Origin: Nonlabens sp.
GTDB taxonomy: Bacteria; Bacteroidota; Bacteroidia; Flavobacteriales; Flavobacteriaceae
Length of the DNA stretch: 64,000 nt
Direction of reading: 5' to 3'
NCBI RefSeq assembly: GCF_018401815.1
Contig: NZ_JAGYKG010000001.1
Span: 620,001-684,000 of the forward strand
Both the position numbers and the translations under genes were made by a program. Position 1 is the stretch's first letter. Each line of letters opens with the position of its first letter. The notes under the pieces were generated by a model that searched no databases, was not told the origin of the DNA, and saw only the letters and a list, made by a program, of their open reading frames with translations. This document shows, one piece after another, positions 19,791 through 26,826 of the stretch.

Positions 19791-19822
19791 AAAATGGTTC
19801 AGGATTGACTTTAATTTCTAAT

Positions 19823-21055
19823 CTAATCTTCAAATTCTGCTCTTAGGATTCTAACCAGTTCTAACACGGTTTCCTCCTCAAGATCTGTACGTTTTATCAA
19901 GTCGGCAACGTCTTGCTCTAGAACACTTTTGGCAGTATCCAGTCCTATCTTACTCAATTCTTCAATAACCCAACCGTCGATCACATCGGTAAACTCGGTC
20001 AACTCTACATCTTCCTCACCACCTTCTCTAATCACATCAATGTCATAACCAGTTAATTTACCAGCTAATCTAATATTGTGGCCTCTACGACCTATGGCTT
20101 TAGACACTTCTTCAGGGCTCAAGCGAACTTCAGCTTTTTTAGTTTCTTCGTTGATGGTAATAGAAGTTATCTTAGCAGGACTCAACGCTCTCGCGATGTA
20201 TAACTGCATGTTAGAAGTGTAATTAATTACATCAATGTTTTCATTTCCTAATTCACGAACAATACCGTGAATACGGGAACCTTTAACCCCTACACAAGCT
20301 CCTACAGGATCGATGCGATCATCATAGCTATCTACAGCTACTTTTGCTTTTTCCCCTGGCTCCCTTACGACTGCTTTTATAGAAATAACTCCGTCAAAAA
20401 CTTCTGGAATTTCCTGTTCAAACAATTTTTCTAAAAACTTAGGAGAGGTTCTTGATAGAATGATGTTAGGCTTATTCCCCCTTAACTCTACGCTTTCAAT
20501 AATACCTCGTACATTCTCCCCTTTTCTAAAGAAGTCAGATGGAATCTGTCGGTCTTTAGGCATGATGATTTCATTGCCATCATCGTCTAATAAAATGATC
20601 GCCCTGTGTCTTATGTGGTGTACTTCTGCACTGTAGAGTTCTCCTTCTAATTCTTTAAAATGTTTAAAGATATTGGTATTGTCGTGTTCGTGAATCTTAG
20701 CAATAAGGTTCTGTCTCAATGCCAAGATAGCACGACGCCCTAACTGAATCAACTTCACTTCTTCTGCAACATCTTCACCTACCTCGTAATCCGGCTCGAT
20801 TTTTTGAGCCTCTGTTAGAGATATTTCAGAATTATCGTCTTCTACTTCGTCATCTGCAACAACAACGCGGTTACGCCAGATCTCTAAATCACCTTTATCT
20901 GGATTAATAATAATATCAAAGTTGTCATCTTCACCGTACTTTCTTTTCAAAGCGGCTCTAAATACATCTTCTAAGATCGCCATCAAGGTGACACGATCTA
21001 TCATTTTATCATCTTTAAACTCAGAAAAAGACTCGATCAATGCGAGATTTTCCAT
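19823..21055 (-). CDS. nusA: Transcription termination/antitermination factor NusA
   Basis: A 410-residue RNA-polymerase-binding factor. The N-terminal domain covers residues about 1-130, followed by S1 (ELYSAEVHHIRHRAIILLDDDG), KH1 (VDPVGACVGVKGSRI-type region near residue 245) and KH2 (EEVSKAIGRRGHNIRLAGKL near residue 315). A short acidic C-terminal segment follows; the duplicated acidic repeats of the E. coli protein are absent, as is usual outside gamma-proteobacteria. It is the middle gene of rimP-nusA-infB, eight bases after rimP. NusA modulates pausing and hairpin-dependent termination, which matters for the leader hairpin before rimP. Confidence 0.98.
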   Translation of the reverse strand: MENLALIESFSEFKDDKMIDRVTLMAILEDVFRAALKRKYGEDDNFDIIINPDKGDLEIWRNRVVVADDEVEDDNSEISLTEAQKIEPDYEVGEDVAEEVKLIQLGRRAILALRQNLIAKIHEHDNTNIFKHFKELEGELYSAEVHHIRHRAIILLDDDGNEIIMPKDRQIPSDFFRKGENVRGIIESVELRGNKPNIILSRTSPKFLEKLFEQEIPEVFDGVISIKAVVREPGEKAKVAVDSYDDRIDPVGACVGVKGSRIHGIVRELGNENIDVINYTSNMQLYIARALSPAKITSITINEETKKAEVRLSPEEVSKAIGRRGHNIRLAGKLTGYDIDVIREGGEEDVELTEFTDVIDGWVIEELSKIGLDTAKSVLEQDVADLIKRTDLEEETVLELVRILRAEFED

Positions 21056-21063
21056 ATTACTTT

Positions 21064-21531
21064 CTAATTAAATTTTACAACAACTTTTGCTTGCTTAATG
21101 TCCTCATATTTTAAGGTCCACTCTTTTTCCACAGTAACTTTACCCTTACCTATAGGCTTAGGCTCTCGAGCTTTCCAAGTAATCGTCACACCTTCAGTGT
21201 CTGCCTGTTTTAAAAGGCCTGTTTCAGATCTTTTTTCTCTGTCAACGATTTGAAGGTCTCTACCCAAGTTTTTGATAAACTGACGTGGAAAATTCAAAGG
21301 AGAGGAAGCACCAGCACTTAACACTTCAATAGAAAAATCATATTCTTCTCTATCTAAATTATGCTCTACTGCTCTAGAAAAAAACATACAGTCTGACAAT
21401 TTAACACCGTCATCTCCATCAATAATGACCTGGATCTCGTTACCAGAACCCATTTTGAAGTCAATCAAAAATAAGTCTGGACGCTCTTCAAACGCCTCGT
21501 TTAATAATTTTTCTACCTTCTCTTTCAACAT
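21064..21531 (-). CDS. rimP: Ribosome maturation factor RimP
   Basis: A 155-residue protein needed for 30S subunit maturation. The typical N-terminal domain is visible (LFLIDFKMGSGNEIQVIIDGDDGVKLSDCMFFSRAVE, in parts) along with the EYDFSIEVLSAGASSPL signature, then an SH3-like C-terminal domain. It is first in rimP-nusA-infB. A full Bacteroidota promoter (21583-21613) and a terminator-like leader hairpin (21543-21562) stand before its ATG. Confidence 0.96.
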   Translation of the reverse strand: MLKEKVEKLLNEAFEERPDLFLIDFKMGSGNEIQVIIDGDDGVKLSDCMFFSRAVEHNLDREEYDFSIEVLSAGASSPLNFPRQFIKNLGRDLQIVDREKRSETGLLKQADTEGVTITWKAREPKPIGKGKVTVEKEWTLKYEDIKQAKVVVKFN

Positions 21532-21542
21532 ATTTATAAAAA

Positions 21543-21562
21543 GAGGGGACTTTAGTCCCCTC
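21543..21562 (-). promoter_or_regulatory. Terminator-like hairpin in rimP leader (candidate attenuator)
   Basis: On the minus strand GAGGGGAC-TAAA-GTCCCCTC forms a perfect 8-bp GC-rich stem followed at once by TTTTT, then ATAAAT and the rimP ATG. The gene on the other side (usp) diverges, so no upstream gene needs termination here. The hairpin falls inside the short leader predicted from the promoter at 21583-21613. Confidence 0.7.
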
Positions 21563-21582
21563 GTGTTTGTTTAAATACTTTG

Positions 21583-21613
21583 CAAATATACTATTTTTTT
21601 AAGTATTTCCAAA
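21583..21613 (-). promoter_or_regulatory. Promoter of rimP-nusA-infB
   Basis: Minus strand TTTG (21613-21610), 19-bp spacer, TATATTTG (21590-21583): an exact match to the Bacteroidota -33/-7 consensus. Transcription would start near 21577, giving a leader of roughly 46 bases. Confidence 0.8.
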
Positions 21614-21678
21614 GGCTTAAAAAACAGCCTGCTAAAGTTATATTTTTTTGTATCTTTAAATGATTCAAAACCAACATT

Positions 21679-22500
21679 ATGAACAAGGTAATTGTGCCAA
21701 CAGACTTTTCAGTACAGGCAGAAAACGCATTGAGAGTCGCTGCTGATATTGTACGTGAAAATAATGGGGAATTATTTTTACTACACCAGCTGGACCTCCC
21801 CTTACATCTCGCAAATAATGCGAGCTCTAACCTGCCAGAAGCCTTGTTTTTTATGAAGCTCGCCAAAAAAAAATTCGATAATTTACTTAAGAAAGATTTT
21901 CTTCAAGGAATTACAATTCATGGAGATGTAGAAACTGGAGCTGCCTTTAGTGGTATTATGAACACGGTAAAACGTCATAGTGCTGACCTGATCGTCATGG
22001 GAAGTCATGGGACAGAAGGAATAGGCAATCTATTTATAGGTTCCAATGCAGAGAAAGTCGTACGAAACTCTGAAGTCCCTGTTCTAGTTGTAAAAGACAG
22101 AAAAAAGCAATTAGATGTAAACGATTTTGTTTTTGCTACAGATTTAGACCCAAATGCTACCAGCGCTCTAAAAGAGGCCGACTTGTTTGCCAAAAAAACA
22201 AAATGCAAGCTTCATCTTCTTTATGTTAACACTCCTTCTAATTTTTTGAGCACTAGAGAAGCTGAAGCAAAGATGGCCGAGTATTTAAAAAATGTCAACG
22301 TAGAGCTAGCAGATTATATCATATACAATGACAATTCTGTAGAGGAAGGAGTCTTCAACTACACCAAGGATGTTAAAGGTGATATTATCGGAATGGCAAA
22401 TCACGGCCGTAAAGGTTTGTCCCATTTTTTTAACGGCAGCGTTAGTGAGGATGTGGTGAACCACTCCAGCTTGCCTGTGATCACCTTCAGGATCAAGTAA
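21679..22500 (+). CDS. Universal stress protein, tandem UspA domains
   Basis: A 273-residue cytoplasmic protein of two UspA domains. Domain 1 (residues about 1-142) starts NKVIVPTDFSVQAENAL and has the ATP-binding loop GSHGTEGIGNLFIGSNAEKV. Domain 2 (about 150-273) starts FVFATDLDPNATSALKEA and ends with GMANHGRKGLSHFFNGSVSE. The G-x2-G-x9-G-S/T pattern is kept in both. Such proteins respond to stress or starvation; no partner is encoded beside it. It diverges from rimP. Its 3' side opens onto the accessory block. Confidence 0.93.
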   Translation: MNKVIVPTDFSVQAENALRVAADIVRENNGELFLLHQLDLPLHLANNASSNLPEALFFMKLAKKKFDNLLKKDFLQGITIHGDVETGAAFSGIMNTVKRHSADLIVMGSHGTEGIGNLFIGSNAEKVVRNSEVPVLVVKDRKKQLDVNDFVFATDLDPNATSALKEADLFAKKTKCKLHLLYVNTPSNFLSTREAEAKMAEYLKNVNVELADYIIYNDNSVEEGVFNYTKDVKGDIIGMANHGRKGLSHFFNGSVSEDVVNHSSLPVITFRIK

Positions 22501-22619
22501 CTATTAAAGTTTGCCGAAATACTGCTTGCTTTTACTTTATAGCATCTTGCAGCCGACTGATTTTATTGATCTGTGATGGTTCCTTTATGGAGCACCATCC
22601 ACGAGAACTGATGCTGTAT

Positions 22620-22688
22620 TAGAATTCAAGAGACTCGACATTTGTTACCCAGCTAGGGAAACAATCAATAGTTGCAAGGGTATTGATT
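22620..22688 (+). repeat. 69-bp direct repeat, left copy
   Basis: Matches 26181-26249 at 61 of 69 positions without gaps, in the same direction. The two copies bracket the 3.5-kb accessory block. Both copies are open in one frame (ETINSCKGID in both), so they may be pieces of an old gene that I do not recognise. Confidence 0.85.
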
Positions 22689-22706
22689 TAGTAGATTCTT
22701 ATTTTA

Positions 22707-22889
22707 ATGACATTTATCAACTTCAAAAAATTAGAGACAACTAGAGAGGATTACAATTACAACCACCCGCATAAGTCTTTAGGAAACATATCTCCTAAAG
22801 AATATATACCCAGATTTGATGAAGAATTTAAATTCTTCATCAAATCTGACCTAAACAATAATTATTTGTCGAATTTTAAGGTGTCCTGA
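22707..22889 (+). pseudogene. IS3-type transposase, C-terminal relic
   Basis: About 60 codons remain. The stretch REDYNYNHPHKSLGNISPKEY is the typical end of an IS3/IS150-family DDE transposase (integrase core C-terminus). The N-terminal part, the catalytic Asp-Asp and the left terminal repeat are missing, and downstream TGTCCTGATTA at 22880-22890 could be a decayed element end. The relic supports past insertion activity in this block. It cannot be active. Confidence 0.75.
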
Positions 22890-23069
22890 TTAAGGGAAGC
22901 TTACATAAGTCTTAAAACGATTGTAGTACCGATCACTATTATGTTGTGAGACTGTCCGAGAAATAATAGCTGAAGGGAGTAACTTTAAAAGTTGTTTGAT
23001 TATTGGCTGTCCACTAAAGTTATTACTTTTGTTCATATCTGGTTTTGTAGTAAAAACAAGATATAAAAT

Positions 23070-23101
23070 AAGCGGGAAATCTTAAATTGGAAATCCCGCT
23101 T
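23070..23101. terminator. Possible terminator downstream of the Fic gene
   Basis: AAGCGGGA (23070-23077) pairs with TCCCGCTT (23094-23101) over a 16-base loop, with T and A runs on both sides. It lies 65 bp beyond the fic stop codon and could also serve the IS relic. Confidence 0.5.
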
Positions 23102-23165
23102 TTAAAAATGTGTGTGGGACACTAATAATTTTTTTTATCATTTTCAATTTAATTAATTTCTCGAT

Positions 23166-24700
23166 TTAATTAAAACAAAGTCTATAGTTGTCTTCTATGG
23201 ATTGTATATCGTCATTTGTAAGTCCAACAAATTCTTTTTCTTTTGCTCTATTTGAAATAAGACCATTATTTTGCTCTAAAAAACGGATTAAAAGTGCGAC
23301 CTTCTTATCTGGCATTTGATAATGGTCATCTAACCATGCCTTCATTTCATCATATTTTTGTAGGTAATCAACTTCATCAGGAATAATTCTATTAATAGTA
23401 TCGTCAATACATTCAGACAAAAACTCTGCTTGTTTTGTAGCTTCAAAATAGCGATAAAAATCGATAGTGTCATTGCCAACTTTTACATTATTGTCCTTAG
23501 TTTTTTCCCATTCAATAAAATTAAGTAAAGGATGAGAATAATGTTCTAAAACTTTTCTGTAATCATTAATACGTTCTAAAATAGAGGCTGAAATTGGAAA
23601 AATTATACCTTGTGGTGTAAATTTCATCACGGCGAGTAAATGATGTATTAAATATCTGTGTAATCTTCCATTTCCATCTTCAAAAGGGTGAATAAATACA
23701 AAGCCAAAAGCAATACTTGTAGCGGTTAAAACAGGTGATAATTAGAGGTTATCATTTTATTAGAGGTTTTCAATAATCCCTCCATTAACTTTTCAATGTC
23801 TTTATGTTTTGCAGAAATGTGTTCAGGAATAGGTGTTCCGTTTATTCGGTCGTGTTCTCCAACAAAACCGCCTTCTAAACGATAACCCATTTTAGTGAAT
23901 TTACTATTACCAATAACAATATGCTGTAATCGCTCTAATTCCTCCTTACTTAAAGTGTCTCTGCCTGCCTGTCCAATTGCCTTACCCCACCTAATAGCCC
24001 TACTTTGTGTAGGCGTCTCCCCTTCTATGTTGAAGGATGCTTTTGAGTCTTTCAATAGTAAAAACGATGATGTTCGTAATAAAATATCTTTATGAATCCC
24101 TTTTACATTTCCCTGAATAGTATCTTGTGGGTTGAGAGCAAGGTAGGTGTCTAATTTTTTTGTTCGTCTAATTAAAGGACAGAACTCTGAAGTACCCGGA
24201 CAATTGTTCTTTACACGATGTCTCTTTGAGTTCTCGGATTCAGGTATTGTATATTGTAGTTTATCATCAATGAGCATGATAAAATTGCCGGTATCCAAAT
24301 CAGGTATAGGTAAAGTTGTTTTCATCAACCATTCATACAAAAACCATATTCTTCTACTGTATTGGCCTTGCGGTTCTTCTTGAACTAAAGCGATAATATC
24401 TTCTTGGGGTAGTTTTTCAAATAGTTTTTTAAAAAACAATACGTGAATGCCCTCATATTTTAATGCAAATACCAATTGATGATATAATGTCTCCTTGGGT
24501 TGATAACGTGGTGTTAATACCTGAAAATCCTCCGTTTTATATTTTCTATTCTTTAAACTTATTAAAGTTAAATAATCAGGTGTAGGGACTTCCAATGAAA
24601 AATAATCGATTAAAACCGCGTAACCGACCAAGTATCCCTCTTCCGGCATTTTAATCCCGTGAAAAACACTTAATCTTTGTGAAAAACACTTATTATCCAT
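23166..24700 (-). pseudogene. Fic-domain (AMPylase-type) protein, frameshifted
   Basis: Two adjacent minus-strand frames make one Fic protein. The first (24700-23726) holds the N-terminal region and the start of the Fic fold, with a class II inhibitory motif SFNIEG ([S/T]xxxE[G/N]). The second frame carries the catalytic loop HPFEDGNGRLHR (about 23655-23690) and runs to the stop at 23166. Adding one C at the CC at 23734-23735 joins them (YHPVLTATSIAFGFVFIHPF). Intact Fic proteins of this type transfer AMP to target proteins. The start may be ATG 24700 or, more likely, 24649 (MPEEGYLVGYAV), since four operator-like repeats lie just before it. A sequencing error is possible. Confidence 0.82.
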
Positions 24701-24766
24701 TTGGTTTTTGTGATTTATAATTACTCAAAGATAGTGAAAAACACTTACACTTTATGAAAAACACTT
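24659..24766. promoter_or_regulatory. Four-copy operator-like repeat array before fic
   Basis: GTGAAAAACACTT occurs at 24659-24671, 24679-24691 and 24734-24746, and ATGAAAAACACTT at 24754-24766. Members of each pair are 20 bp apart. Each unit is partly dyadic (GTG-AAAAA-CAC). The pattern suggests a repeated binding site for a dimeric regulator near the Fic gene start. Confidence 0.6.
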
Positions 24767-24881
24767 TATTTAAGATGTTTTTACGAAAAACAATTATATT
24801 TTACTAGTTATAAAAAAATGAATTTTATATACATAACAGGTTGGATGTAATAAAATTTTACAATTTCCTTATCATAACTAA

Positions 24882-25202
24882 ATGATTATAGTTGGTATTA
24901 ATTTTAAGACTCACAAATCAAGCCTAAACTTCAATAAGATGGTGCAGAAGAAATTTGGAAAAGATATTGAACTTAAGTTCAGTGGAATTTCTGTTGTAAG
25001 TGGCCGACAAGTAATTTAAAATATTAGATGTTTTTATTATGATAAAGTTTACTTGTTTTCACGAGAACCAATTGACAACGATAGAATAAAAGAAATTCAA
25101 TCCTTTATTTTGACAACATATAATGAAATATCTAAAAGTCTTTACTACCGGCAATACTTCCGATTAAAAAGGATTCAACTTATTATCGTTGTCAAGAAAT
25201 AA
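24882..25202 (+). pseudogene. Interrupted small reading frame, unknown
   Basis: ATG 24882 opens a frame of 45 codons ending at TAA 25017-25019. The same frame continues without further stops for 60 more codons to TAA 25200-25202. The joined product would be about 106 residues, mixed charged and hydrophobic (FKTHKSSLNF, GKDIELKFSG, then YYDKVYLFSREPID). I do not recognise the family. It looks like a gene with one nonsense codon, or chance. Confidence 0.3.
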
Positions 25203-26180
25203 CCTCATTACATTCTAACGAAGTCCCCCTCCTTGAGTCTATCCCCTCCCCTCCGTCCGTATCCCTCGTCATTTTACCCTCAAATAGGTCGTTCATTGGG
25301 GATAATCCTTTTGCAAAACCTCTTGAAAATTTTTCTGAAAAATTTTAGAATACGATAATGGTTTAACCCCTAATAAGTTAGGAGTGATATTATTTTGAAA
25401 TTAATATTTTGAAAATATGGTTTTACTTTTTAATAAATGTTAAAATCAAAAAAAATGTAAATTATCACAATCAATTTAAACATTTTAAACAATGATAATT
25501 TATTTCTCAATAGGTCTGATTTACTTATTTCTTCACTTTATTTTTACAGGTTTCAAACATTCTTTAAAAAGATATGTTATTTTTGTCTTTTGGTTTTGTT
25601 CTTCTCTGGCCAATATTTCTTTTTAATTCAATTGGGCTTTGTTTTAAAATTGGAAAACATCTAACAATTAAAGGAAGGTGGAACTTATTTTCCTACTAGA
25701 AAAACTAGCAAAAACGGATCCGTAAATAATTTCGATAGTTCAGACGTGAGTGGTTTTTGATGAAACTGATAATGATACATCTGTCCCCCTTTTAACTAAT
25801 AATGTAAAGTATAGATGTTTAAAGGGCCCGTTTCGTTAGCCTTATCCAGAAAAAAGTCTAGGCTTTCATTTTTAAATGCCTTGTTGTTTATAAGGTACCA
25901 TTGAATATAACGCCTTTACCTCCTTAGATAAAATGACAGCTCTCTGTTTTTACAATGATTGTACTACCAATAAATTAGAAAAATAATTTACATCTATCTT
26001 CCCCATCATTATACAATGGGAACTCTTCATCAAATTCACGTCCGTCCTCACTATATTACGCCTTCTCATTTTTAATCTCAATAATAAATACCCCAGCTGG
26101 CGCGAGCCTCCCGCTCGTGATTTACACAACAAGAGTTAAGAAAAAAGGAACGTTAGAAATAGCTTTCCTTTTTTATGCTC
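25203..26180. other. Gene-poor accessory DNA
   Basis: No convincing gene on either strand. The stretch is AT-rich with many stops and contains a local inverted repeat (AAAATTTTT with AAAAATTTT near 25330-25350). It also holds a REP-like hairpin at 26101-26121. It may hold decayed mobile-element sequence. Confidence 0.6.
26101..26121. repeat. REP-like hairpin
   Basis: GGCGCGAGCCTCCCGCTCGTG folds with stem CGCGAGC/GCTCGTG (one G-T pair) and loop CTCCC, and is far richer in GC than its surroundings. The form, a short GC hairpin preceded by GG, is like REP elements mobilised by RAYT transposases. No RAYT gene is in this window. Confidence 0.5.
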
Positions 26181-26249
26181 TAGAATTAAAGAAACGAGAC
26201 ATTTTTTACCTAGCTGGGGAAACAATCAATAGTTGTAAGGGTATTGATT
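26181..26249 (+). repeat. 69-bp direct repeat, right copy
   Basis: Ungapped match (61/69) to 22620-22688 in the same direction. It is followed by AT-rich sequence with degenerate repeats of TATTGATTAA (26250-26320). Confidence 0.85.
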
Positions 26250-26403
26250 AATTCAATAGTTGATTAGTATTGATTAAATACTCTGGTAAGATCTAATAGT
26301 TAGATTATATTGATTAATTAAAGTTACCGTACAATAATCGTACAATTTAAAGCATAAAAAAACCTCAATCTATTTATTATCAAATAGTTAAGGTTTAATT
26401 TTG

Positions 26404-26474
26404 TTGTCCCACTAGGACTCGAACCTAGAATGACGATACCAAAAACCGGAGTGTTACCATTACACCATGGGACA
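26404..26474 (-). tRNA. tRNA-Gln (TTG)
   Basis: The minus strand folds as a cloverleaf: acceptor TGTCCCA/TGGGACA, D arm around GTGTAATGGTAACAC, anticodon loop TTTTGGT with TTG at 26442-26440, T arm CTAGG-TTCGAGT-CCTAG, discriminator A at 26404. The anticodon stem has a mismatch at its outermost pair (27-43) and a G-U pair. CCA is not encoded. Its 3' end faces the accessory block. A complete promoter lies ten bases upstream (26485-26515). Confidence 0.93.
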
Positions 26475-26484
26475 AAATCGGTTG

Positions 26485-26515
26485 CAAATTTATAACAATT
26501 CTCAATTTCAACAAA
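26485..26515 (-). promoter_or_regulatory. Promoter of tRNA-Gln
   Basis: Minus strand TTTG (26515-26512), 19-bp spacer, TAAATTTG (26492-26485). This fully matches the Bacteroidota -33/-7 consensus, with the same spacing as the rimP promoter. Confidence 0.8.
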
Positions 26516-26826
26516 TAAAAATCGTATAAATTTAAATGGAGCCTTATTTAATCCAAAAATCTAGCGATCATCAGCCTTAAAACCAGAGGGAAGCCTTGGC
26601 TTTTATGAAATCAAAGCTGCTTGACATACGCTAATTTCCTATTTGACGTTTAGAAAAGTTAGGTTCAATGGCTGTCCTAAAAGAAAAACACTTGCCACAA
26701 CCTATTCTTTAAACAACGCAGAATGAAAAAAAAGCCATGTTTTGTAGTAATAAATTCAGATCATACATCATATTTTATGGGTAGTAAGGTCATAAAATCT
26801 TATTTTCGCTTCAGTAAATCACAACT
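26516..26826. other. Intergenic region before the DUF2723 gene
   Basis: No gene is seen. It separates tRNA-Gln from the DUF2723 gene. A loose -7-like TATTTTCG lies about 20 bp before the ATG at 26827. Confidence 0.5.

Noticed and set aside
22880..23130. Possible att duplicate of the tRNA-Gln 3' end near TGTCC and TGGGACA sequences
   Set aside because: Matches are only about 7 bases and not in the right order, so no attachment site can be claimed.
25950..26132. 60-codon minus-strand frame in the accessory block
   Set aside because: No family pattern; it runs through the REP-like hairpin.
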